From assembly GCF_021353235.1 (NCBI RefSeq), contig NZ_JAJTWT010000004.1, positions 62,001 to 126,000 of the forward strand: 64,000 nt of DNA, given 5' to 3'. How positions within the stretch are numbered: position 1 is the first letter of the stretch; each line of letters begins with the position of its first letter. Of the stretch, positions 17,229-24,433 are shown piece by piece. This DNA is from Pelomonas caseinilytica. GTDB taxonomy: Bacteria; Pseudomonadota; Gammaproteobacteria; Burkholderiales; Burkholderiaceae_C. Below the pieces are notes generated by a model that saw only the letters and a list, made by a program, of their open reading frames with translations, was not told the origin of the DNA and made no database searches. The position numbers were made by a program, and so were the translations under genes.

Positions 17229-17909
17229 TCAGAACTGGGGAGAACGTAACAGCGCGGCCAGCGAACGCACCCGTCGGTTGACGTAGCCCGGCCGGCGGTG
17301 CAGTCGGGCGGCGCCGGCGCGGCGCAGCCAGCGCTGCATCCAGACGGTGGCCAGGCCCAGGCCGCGCGCCGCCTTCTGGTGCACGAGGGTGTCCTCCACC
17401 AGCACGCATTGCCCGGGCCTCAGGCCGAGGCGGGCGAGCACGATGCGGAACATGCGCGCGTCAGGCTTGGGCCGCGACTGGCCGAAGCAGGCCATGTCCT
17501 CGATGCAGATCAGGCCCTCGAAGACCCGCCCCAGTCCCAGGGCCGCCAGCACCCGCTCGGCGTAGGCCCGCGGGGCATTGGTCATCAGGAACTTGCGGCC
17601 CGGCAGGCGGCGCAGCGCCGCCAGGTCATGGGCGTGGCCGTGCAGGTGCTCGTCCAGCCCCGGCAGCAGGTGCGTCTCGTGCAGGAAGTGGGCGGGCCGC
17701 ACGCCATGGTGGCGCTGCAGGCCCGTCAGCGTCGCGCCGTAGCGCAGCCAATAGCGGTGGCGCAGGGCCACCGCCTCGTCTTCGGCAAGGCCCAGGTGGT
17801 TGACGATGTAGGCCGTCATCGACGCGTTCAACTCGCGGAACGCCCGGTGGGAGGCGTTGTGCAGCGTGTCGTCGAGGTCGAACAGCCAGACGCGGTCGCG
17901 GGGGGTCAA
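17229..17909 (-). CDS. HAD-superfamily pyrimidine 5'-nucleotidase-like phosphatase
   Basis: A 226-residue haloacid-dehalogenase phosphatase of the pyrimidine 5'-nucleotidase/SDT1-like group. HAD motif I is WLFDLDDTLHN, motif II is FLMTNAP, and motif III/IV lie around RPKPDARMF and VLVEDTLVHQKAA. The four-helix cap follows motif I. I place the start at a TTG (17909) because GGAGA lies eight bases upstream and motif I begins seven residues later. The open frame continues upstream, but into the repeat at 17967-18044. It lies downstream of argB. Confidence 0.8.
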   Translation of the reverse strand: MTPRDRVWLFDLDDTLHNASHRAFRELNASMTAYIVNHLGLAEDEAVALRHRYWLRYGATLTGLQRHHGVRPAHFLHETHLLPGLDEHLHGHAHDLAALRRLPGRKFLMTNAPRAYAERVLAALGLGRVFEGLICIEDMACFGQSRPKPDARMFRIVLARLGLRPGQCVLVEDTLVHQKAARGLGLATVWMQRWLRRAGAARLHRRPGYVNRRVRSLAALLRSPQF

Positions 17910-17966
17910 TTCAGTTCTCCATTGCGCAATCCCGGGACCCGCACCGCATGAAACCGGAAGAGAAAT

Positions 17967-18044
17967 GCAACCACAGAGGCACGGAGACACAGAGAAAACG
18001 GGCTTCTCCGTGCTCGCTCTGTGCCTCCGTGCCTCTGTGGTTGC
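17967..18044. repeat. CCACAGAG-type inverted repeat, copy 1
   Basis: Arms GCAACCACAGAGGCACGGAG and its near-complement at 18022-18044 enclose a ~30-base centre. It lies between the argB stop and the HAD gene on the same strand. Related copies: 44132-44202, 45175-45251, 46057-46136, 60340-60405 and 62500-62573. Confidence 0.9.
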
Positions 18045-18053
18045 CTTAGGCTT

Positions 18054-18971
18054 TCAACGGGACGAAATCATCGTGCCGTAGGCCTGGTCCGTCAGCACCT
18101 CCAGCAGCATGGCGTGGGGCACGCGGCCGTCGATGATGTGCACGGCGTTGACGCCGCTCTTGGCCGCGTCGATGGCGCCGGCGATCTTGGGGATCATGCC
18201 GCCGCTGATGGTGCCGTCGGCCACGAGTTCGTCGATGCGGCGCGGCGTCAGCTCGGTCAGCAGCTCGCCGGCCTTGTCGAGCACGCCGCGGATGTTGGTC
18301 AGCATCAGCAGCTTCTCGGCCTGCAGCACGGTCGCCAGCTTGGCGGCCACCACGTCGGCGTTGATGTTGTAGCTCTCGTTGTGCTCGCCGAAGCCGATGG
18401 GGCTGACCACGGGGATGAACTGGTCGTCCTGCAGCGCCTTCACCACCGACGGGTCGATGGAGACGATGTCGCCGACCTGGCCCACGTCGTGTTCCTTGGC
18501 CGGGTCATCCTTGTCCAGCATCTTGAGCTTCTTGGCTCGGATCATGCCGCCGTCGCGGCCCGTCAGGCCCACGGCCTTGCCGCCGGCTGCGTTGATGAGG
18601 CCCACGATGTCCTGCTGCACCTCGCCGGCCAGCACCCATTCGACGACGCTCATGGTCTCCTCGTCGGTGACCCGCATGCCCTGGATGAAGTGGCCTTTCT
18701 TGCCCAGCTTGTTGAGCGCGTCCTCGATCTGCGGTCCGCCGCCGTGCACGACGACGGGGTTGAGGCCGACCAGCTTGAGCAGCACCACGTCCTCGGCGAA
18801 ATCCTGCTGCAGGGCCGGGTCGGTCATGGCGTTGCCGCCGTATTTGATGACGATGGTCTTGCCGTGGAAGCGCCGGATGTAGGGCAGCGCCTGGGACAGG
18901 ATCTCTGCCTTCTCGCGCGGGGCGATGTGGGACACGTCGGGGGACAGATGGGTGCTGGTGGGGCTGGTCAT
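18054..18971 (-). CDS. argB: Acetylglutamate kinase
   Basis: A 305-residue amino-acid kinase for the second step of arginine synthesis, phosphorylating N-acetylglutamate. Motifs include [41 protein letters not shown] and TISGGMIPK. An extended N-terminal helix (before [12 protein letters not shown]) is typical of arginine-inhibitable hexameric forms, so feedback control by arginine is likely. The ATG at 18971 has a GGAG site upstream, and a TAGAAT box lies at 19001-19006. Confidence 0.96.
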   Translation of the reverse strand: MTSPTSTHLSPDVSHIAPREKAEILSQALPYIRRFHGKTIVIKYGGNAMTDPALQQDFAEDVVLLKLVGLNPVVVHGGGPQIEDALNKLGKKGHFIQGMRVTDEETMSVVEWVLAGEVQQDIVGLINAAGGKAVGLTGRDGGMIRAKKLKMLDKDDPAKEHDVGQVGDIVSIDPSVVKALQDDQFIPVVSPIGFGEHNESYNINADVVAAKLATVLQAEKLLMLTNIRGVLDKAGELLTELTPRRIDELVADGTISGGMIPKIAGAIDAAKSGVNAVHIIDGRVPHAMLLEVLTDQAYGTMISSR

Positions 18972-19085
18972 GCGCGGCTCCAGGGGAAAACTGCGGGCGG
19001 ATTCTAGGGACGCGCCGCGGCCATCGCCGCGTCGGGGCCGGTCGGCACGCGGCGGGGCCGGCCGATGCCACGCGACAATCCCGCC

Positions 19086-19979
19086 ATGCACGCCAGCGCC
19101 TATCTCAAGCTCTCCGTCGCGACGGCGGTCGTGACCATCCTGCTCAAGGGTGCGGCGTGGTGGTGGACGGGTTCCGTCAGCCTGGCCGCGGACGCGCTGG
19201 AGTCGCTGGTCAACCTGGCCGGTGCGGTCTTCGCGCTGGCCATGGTGACGCTGGCCGCCCAGCCGCCGGACGCCGAGCACCCCTACGGCCACCATAAGGC
19301 CGAGTATTTCTCCAGCGGCTTCGAGGGCATCCTCATCATCGCGGCGGCGCTCGGCATCTTCTGGGGCGCCGCCCAGCGCTGGCGCCACCCCGAGCCGCTG
19401 GAAGGCATCGGCCTGGGCGCCGCGCTGGCGGTGGTCAGTTCGGCCCTGAACGGGCTGCTGGCCTGGGCCATGCTGCGCAAGGCCCGCGAGGCGCGCTCGG
19501 TCGCCCTCGCCGCCGACGCCCGCCACCTGATCACCGACGTCTGGACCTCGGCCGGCGTGGTGGCCGGACTGCTGGGCGTCATGGCCACCGGCTGGCACTG
19601 GCTGGACCCGCTGCTCGCCATGGTCGTGGCGCTCAACATCCTGCGCGAAGGCCTGCACCTGCTGCGCGAATCGACCAGCGGCCTGATGGACCAGGCCCTG
19701 GACGACGAGAGCCTCACCCGGGTGCAGGCCGTGCTCGACGGCTTCAGGCATCCCTACGACGTGCGCTTCGACCACATCGTCAGCCGCGTGGCGGGCCAGC
19801 GCCGCTTCATTGACCTGCACATGCACATGCCGGCCCACTGGACGCTGGGCCGTGCCGCCACCTTGCGCGGCGAGGTGGAACAGGCGCTGATGGGCACGGT
19901 GCCCGGCCTGCGCTGCAGCATCCAGCTGCTGCCCATGGACGTCGAGGCCCACTCGCTCCATCAGGAGGACGGCGCATGA
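19086..19979 (+). CDS. Cation diffusion facilitator family transporter
   Basis: A 297-residue inner-membrane metal/proton antiporter with six predicted helices and a cytosolic C-terminal domain. Family motifs are [17 protein letters not shown] and the metal site [13 protein letters not shown]. The first membrane site reads ALESLVN rather than the D...D of FieF, so the exported metal is not assigned. The ATG at 19086 is six bases after GACAAT, hinting at a very short leader; no ribosome site is seen. Its stop overlaps the dtd start by four bases. Confidence 0.87.
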   Translation: MHASAYLKLSVATAVVTILLKGAAWWWTGSVSLAADALESLVNLAGAVFALAMVTLAAQPPDAEHPYGHHKAEYFSSGFEGILIIAAALGIFWGAAQRWRHPEPLEGIGLGAALAVVSSALNGLLAWAMLRKAREARSVALAADARHLITDVWTSAGVVAGLLGVMATGWHWLDPLLAMVVALNILREGLHLLRESTSGLMDQALDDESLTRVQAVLDGFRHPYDVRFDHIVSRVAGQRRFIDLHMHMPAHWTLGRAATLRGEVEQALMGTVPGLRCSIQLLPMDVEAHSLHQEDGA

Positions 19980-20416
19980 TCGCCGTACTGCAACGGGTGC
20001 GCGAAGCCCGCGTCGAGGTGGGCGGCGCGGTGGTGGGTGCCATCGGATCGGGCCTGCTGATGCTGGTCTGCGCCGAGCCGGGCGACACCGAGGCCAGCGC
20101 CGAGAAGCTGGTCGCCAAGGTCCTCAAACTGCGCATCTTCAGCGACGAGGCCGGCAAGATGAACCGCAGCCTTCAGGACGTGGGCGGCGGCCTGCTCGTT
20201 GTCAGCCAGTTCACCCTCGCCGCGGACACGGCCGGCGGCAACCGGCCGAGCTTCTCGGGCGCGGCGCCGCCTGACCTCGGCCGGCGGCTCTACGAGCACG
20301 TCCTCGCCGTCGCGCGGCGTCAGCATCCCGTCGTCGCCAGCGGCGAGTTCGGGGCCGACATGCAGGTCCACCTCGTCAACGACGGGCCCGTCACCATCCC
20401 GATGCGGATGGCCTGA
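19976..20416 (+). CDS. dtd: D-aminoacyl-tRNA deacylase
   Basis: A 146-residue enzyme that hydrolyses D-amino acids mischarged onto tRNA. The SQFTLAADT motif, [11 protein letters not shown] and the C-terminal NDGPVTIPM (Gly-cisPro region) are diagnostic. The gene overlaps the cation transporter by ATGA and is convergent with the GH94 gene seven bases away. Confidence 0.96.
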   Translation: MIAVLQRVREARVEVGGAVVGAIGSGLLMLVCAEPGDTEASAEKLVAKVLKLRIFSDEAGKMNRSLQDVGGGLLVVSQFTLAADTAGGNRPSFSGAAPPDLGRRLYEHVLAVARRQHPVVASGEFGADMQVHLVNDGPVTIPMRMA

Positions 20417-20423
20417 GCCGGCG

Positions 20424-23400
20424 TCAGCCGATCTCGACGATCCAGCGGCAGACCGCGCCCGGTGCCGGCCGCGGCAGGGCCAGGGCGCCCAGGCGGTAGG
20501 CGTGAGGCCGCCGTTCGCCGGGCAGTTCGCCACCGGCCTCGTCGCTCACGCGTTCGACGCCGTGCCCCCTCGGGCCCACGCGGTAGGTCAGCTCGAAGCG
20601 CAGGTCGGCCAGCCCGAGCTGCACGGTCAGGCCATCGAGCCGCGCCGGCATGACGGGGTCGAGCAGCAGGGCGTCGTGCTCCAGCCTGAGGCCGAGCAGC
20701 GAGCCGATGACCAGGCCCAGCGCGATGCCCGGGCCGCTGGAGTAGATGCGCCAGCCGCCGTCCAGGGCCACCTCGCCGGCCAGCACCCGGCCGTAGTGGG
20801 CCTGGGCCTCGTAGCGGTCGGCGAAGGCGGCGTCGCTGCTGGAGTAGTAGCAGTTGGCCTGGCGCGGGCTGGCGCTGGGCACGCGGTCGCGCAGCGCCAC
20901 CGGATGGGCCAGGGCCAGGGCCTGCAGGAAGGCTTCGGCGTGGCCGAGGTGGGCCAGCATCTGCGCGTAACGCAGGTGCGCGTGCATGTACATGATGCCG
21001 ATCTCGCGGCCGAAGAAGCTGCTCGTCTCGGCGCGCTGGAAGAGGCGCGACGGCCCGCCGCGGTAAGGCAGCGGCGCGTCGAAGAGGCGGGCGCCGTCCG
21101 GCCCCTTGAGGTGGCGCTCGATCAGCGCGGCCTGCAGTTGCGCCTGCTCGGGCGTGAACAGGCTGTCCAGCACGGCATGCATCATCGGCAGCAGGCTGTA
21201 GCGCAGGCCGGTGCGCGTGTCCTGCGGATGGATCCAGAGCTCGCGCTCGCCGCTCTCCGGGAAGAGGGCGTAGCCGGTGACGACGTCGTCCTGCACCAGC
21301 AGGCGCTGGAACTCGGCGCGCACGCCGGCGGCTTCGGCCACCAGGGCCGCGGCAGCGTCGGCACGCTCAAGGCGCGCGAAGGCCGCGGCCAGGGTGTGCA
21401 GCGTCTGGTGGTGCAAGGTCACCGTCCAGGCACTGCACAGGCGCTCACGCAGCGCCGGGTCGGCCGGTTGCAGGGAGTCGTTCCAGTCGCCGTGCCAGTA
21501 GGCGGCCAGGCCCGTGCCGGGCACGACGCGGCGGCGGATGAGGCCGAGCGCGCGCTCGACGTGGGCCGACAGGGGTGCCGCCTCGTCGTCATGGAAAGGC
21601 AGCACCTCGTCCAGCACGCCGGCGTCGCCGCTGGCGATGAGGTATTGCGCCAGGCCCAGCAGTGGCCAGAAGACGATGTCGCCATGCGAGTCACCGGCGC
21701 GGATCCCGCGCTCGCGCTCGAAGAACATGAACCACTGCGGCCAGTCGCCATCGGCGTTCTGGGCCGAGAAGACGCGCAGCAGCAGGTCGCGCACGGGCGC
21801 CGTGCGCCCGAGGGCGAGCAGCATCTCCAGCGGCCCCTGGCAGACGTCGCGCGTGCCCCAGCCGCCACCCGTGTACTGCTCCAGGCCGCGCGGCGACAGG
21901 TAGTGCACCAGGGCGTTATGGGCGTACCAGGGCAGGATGTCGGCGAGCTGGCCCAGGGCCGGCTCCGCCCCCTGCCACTGCGGCAGCGCCAGCGGTTCGG
22001 CCGGCGGCGGCTCCACCTGCAGCAGCCGGCCGCGCAGCGCCAGCGCGAACGACGCCGCCGGCAGGAAGTCCAGGCAGACGACCGGTTCACCCCGGCTCAC
22101 GCCGTCGTCGAAGAGCCTGCCGTCGTCGCCGACGATGGCCAGGCCGGGCGCCTCGATCTCGAAGCCGCCGCCGGGAAACCGCTCGGCCAGCTCGCTGCCC
22201 TCGGGCGGCGTCAGCCGCAGGCGGTCGCCGCCGTGGGCCCAGACCGGCTTGTGCGGTGCCGCGCCATCGTCGCCACCGAGGGCCAGGTGCAGGCAGGCAC
22301 GCACCGCCAGCGGCGGGCCCTGCAGCACTTGCAGTGCGAGGGTCTGGGTATCGGGCGCCTCGCCGGCTTCGGCCACGACCTCGATGAGGCCGCCGGCATG
22401 GGCATAGAGCCAGCGGCAGCGCTGGGGCTGCATCTCGAACGCGGACGGCAGGCCCAGCAGCTGCCAAGCGCCGCCCTCCTCCCGCACGAACAGCCTCAGC
22501 CCCGCGGTGTGGAAGAGGCCGAGCAGGCTGCGCCGCGTGGACAGCAGGCGGTTGAAGCTGACATGCCCCTGGGTCAGCATGGAATGGAAGATGCCGCCCA
22601 TCCAGCAGGTGGAGGTCAGCGCGCCCTCGTCGGGCAGAAGGTGCTGGCCGCTGCGCAGGATGTGGCCATGCGGGCGCTGCACGAGCAGCTCCTTGGCACG
22701 TAGCACGACGTGGCCGGCCGGGCCGGCGAAGAAGCTGAGCAGGCGCCCGTCCTGCCATTCCTCGTGCCGGTGCTCGCCCGGGAAGAGCCGCTGCCGGGCG
22801 TCGGCATCGAGGTCGAGGCTGGCCAGTTGCGGCGCTCCGGCGAACAGGCTGGCCGCGGGGGCGTGGCCGGGCTCGTCCAGCGGCTGGCCGGGCGCCGCCT
22901 CGGGCATGGCCATCAGGGCGGACAGCAGGGCCAGGTCGGCGTCGCCGCTGGCCTCGGGGTGGTGGGCCTGCACGCTGAGGAAGAAGCCTGCGGCCAGCGC
23001 CTGGCCCGGGGCCAGCGTGGCGGCCTCGTCCTGCAACGCGACGAGGGCGTGCTCCTGCTGCAGGCGCTGGCCCGGCAGGCCGGGCGCCAGCGCCTGCGGA
23101 CCGAGGCCCTCGCGGCCGGCATGGCCCCACACCTGCACGGCATCCGTCGCGAAGGACACGGCCCGCCGCAGCGAGCCGGCCAGCAGCCAGGGATGCCGGC
23201 CACGCTGCGCCTGGTTCTGGCGCGCGGCCAGCAGCACGCCGTGGGTGGCGTGCCGCAGCGGCTGGAGGTCGATGTAGTGGCTGACGTAGAACTCGTTGGT
23301 CCGCACGGTGGCGTAGTCGGCCAGGCCCACGTCCTGCACGAGCACGGGAGCGAGCTCGCAGGGCGCCTGGCCGCGGTTCTCGGCCTGCAGATGCCAGAAG

Positions 23401-23711
23401 AGCGTCGGCTCGTCGGCCGCCAGGCGCAGCGACAGGCGCAGGGCCAGGCCCTCCCAGTCGCCGCGCATCTCGAAGGCGTTGTCGCCGGCATGGACCTGCA
23501 GCGGCGAGCGCGGGCCAAGCAGCGGCACGGCGCGCCAGTCGCCGCCGGCGTCGCGCCGGCGCAGCCAGACGTTGGCCGGCCCGCCTTCGAGCTCGTTGCC
23601 GGGAAAGAGATTGAGCATCAGCCCCGGCGCGAGCAGCAGCCGGCGCAGGGCGCCATGGGAGAGCAGCTCGACGCCGAGGCCGGCCTTGTTACGGATCAGT
23701 TGGGCAGTCAT
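20424..23711 (-). CDS. GH94 phosphorylase, probable 1,2-beta-oligoglucan phosphorylase
   Basis: A 1095-residue GH94-type enzyme without a signal peptide, so cytoplasmic. An N-terminal beta-sandwich half is followed by the (alpha/alpha)6 barrel. It carries GGWGTRDVCQGPLEM and HGDWNDSL, the latter holding the general acid of GH94 (D742/D745). Sophorooligosaccharide phosphorylases (SOGP, about 1100 residues) have this length and domain order; cellobiose and chitobiose phosphorylases are nearer 800. Such enzymes split beta-1,2-glucan oligomers with phosphate to give glucose 1-phosphate. It is the last gene of the glucan run, two bases after the esterase gene. GH94 is well supported; the linkage is inferred from length and the GH144 neighbour. 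Confidence 0.82.
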   Translation of the reverse strand: MTAQLIRNKAGLGVELLSHGALRRLLLAPGLMLNLFPGNELEGGPANVWLRRRDAGGDWRAVPLLGPRSPLQVHAGDNAFEMRGDWEGLALRLSLRLAADEPTLFWHLQAENRGQAPCELAPVLVQDVGLADYATVRTNEFYVSHYIDLQPLRHATHGVLLAARQNQAQRGRHPWLLAGSLRRAVSFATDAVQVWGHAGREGLGPQALAPGLPGQRLQQEHALVALQDEAATLAPGQALAAGFFLSVQAHHPEASGDADLALLSALMAMPEAAPGQPLDEPGHAPAASLFAGAPQLASLDLDADARQRLFPGEHRHEEWQDGRLLSFFAGPAGHVVLRAKELLVQRPHGHILRSGQHLLPDEGALTSTCWMGGIFHSMLTQGHVSFNRLLSTRRSLLGLFHTAGLRLFVREEGGAWQLLGLPSAFEMQPQRCRWLYAHAGGLIEVVAEAGEAPDTQTLALQVLQGPPLAVRACLHLALGGDDGAAPHKPVWAHGGDRLRLTPPEGSELAERFPGGGFEIEAPGLAIVGDDGRLFDDGVSRGEPVVCLDFLPAASFALALRGRLLQVEPPPAEPLALPQWQGAEPALGQLADILPWYAHNALVHYLSPRGLEQYTGGGWGTRDVCQGPLEMLLALGRTAPVRDLLLRVFSAQNADGDWPQWFMFFERERGIRAGDSHGDIVFWPLLGLAQYLIASGDAGVLDEVLPFHDDEAAPLSAHVERALGLIRRRVVPGTGLAAYWHGDWNDSLQPADPALRERLCSAWTVTLHHQTLHTLAAAFARLERADAAAALVAEAAGVRAEFQRLLVQDDVVTGYALFPESGERELWIHPQDTRTGLRYSLLPMMHAVLDSLFTPEQAQLQAALIERHLKGPDGARLFDAPLPYRGGPSRLFQRAETSSFFGREIGIMYMHAHLRYAQMLAHLGHAEAFLQALALAHPVALRDRVPSASPRQANCYYSSSDAAFADRYEAQAHYGRVLAGEVALDGGWRIYSSGPGIALGLVIGSLLGLRLEHDALLLDPVMPARLDGLTVQLGLADLRFELTYRVGPRGHGVERVSDEAGGELPGERRPHAYRLGALALPRPAPGAVCRWIVEIG

Positions 23712-23713
23712 CG

Positions 23714-24433
23714 TCAGGTCCGGTGCTGCGCGAGCAGCCAGGGCATGAGGTCGGGATCTTGGTAGGCCGGCGTCCAGGCATCATGGCCGACGCCGGGATA
23801 GATGGTTAGCGTAGCGCGCCCGCCCGCGGCCAGCAGCGCGTCGACGCAGGCCTGCTGGCGGGCCAGCGGCACGACGGGATCGACGGCGCCGTGATAGGCC
23901 CGCACCGGCACGCCGCGCATCGCGGCCACCGCGGCGGGGTCGCCATAGCCGCAGACCGGCGCGATCGCGGCCAGGTCGCCGGGATGGGCGCTGGCCCAGT
24001 TCCACACGCCGTGGCCGCCCAGGCTCAGGCCGGTGGCCACGCAGCGCCGGCGGTCGGCGTGCAGGTGCGACTGCAGGGCGCCCAGCAGGCGGTGCAGGCG
24101 CTCGGGCTCCCAGCGGGCGCCCTCCTCCAACTGCGGGCTGACGAGGAGGCAGGGGTAGGCCGTGCCGCGTGCCACCCACATCGGCGGGCCGTGTACCTTG
24201 ACCTTGTCGAGCTCGGTGCCGCGCTCGCCCGAGCCGTGCAGGAAGACGACCAGCGGCCAGCGCTCGGCGCGCCGCGTGTAGTCGGGCGGCAGCCACACCC
24301 ACATGCGCTCGCCACCGAGCCGCCAGGGCCGCTGCTCGCCGGCAGCCAGGCCCTCGGGAGGCACGGGCGGCAGGGCGGCGCAGCCCCCCAGCAAGGGTGG
24401 AACGGTGGCAAGCAGCTGGCGGCGGTTGATCAT
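23714..24433 (-). CDS. Secreted alpha/beta-hydrolase lipoprotein (carbohydrate esterase candidate)
   Basis: A 239-residue alpha/beta hydrolase of the PHB-depolymerase/dienelactone hydrolase type. The N-terminus has a lipobox (LLGGC, C18), suggesting a membrane-anchored periplasmic protein. The triad is S137 (GLSLGGHG), D185 (GAVDPVVP) and H217 (GVGHDAW), and the oxyanion region reads FLHGSGERG. Its ATG overlaps the stop of the 991-residue gene, and GH94 follows two bases later. In this setting it may remove ester groups, such as succinyl, from decorated glucans; that is inference. Confidence 0.75.
   Translation of the reverse strand: MINRRQLLATVPPLLGGCAALPPVPPEGLAAGEQRPWRLGGERMWVWLPPDYTRRAERWPLVVFLHGSGERGTELDKVKVHGPPMWVARGTAYPCLLVSPQLEEGARWEPERLHRLLGALQSHLHADRRRCVATGLSLGGHGVWNWASAHPGDLAAIAPVCGYGDPAAVAAMRGVPVRAYHGAVDPVVPLARQQACVDALLAAGGRATLTIYPGVGHDAWTPAYQDPDLMPWLLAQHRT

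Noticed and set aside
17967-18044. CCACAGAG repeats considered as CRISPR repeats
   Set aside because: They are single dispersed inverted repeats in different gaps, without regular spacers, array or cas genes.
20199-22703. 834-codon plus-strand frame opposite the GH94 gene
   Set aside because: The opposite strand encodes a full GH94 enzyme with catalytic motifs; this frame is rich in Gln/Arg/His/Ala without domains, and its start lies inside dtd.
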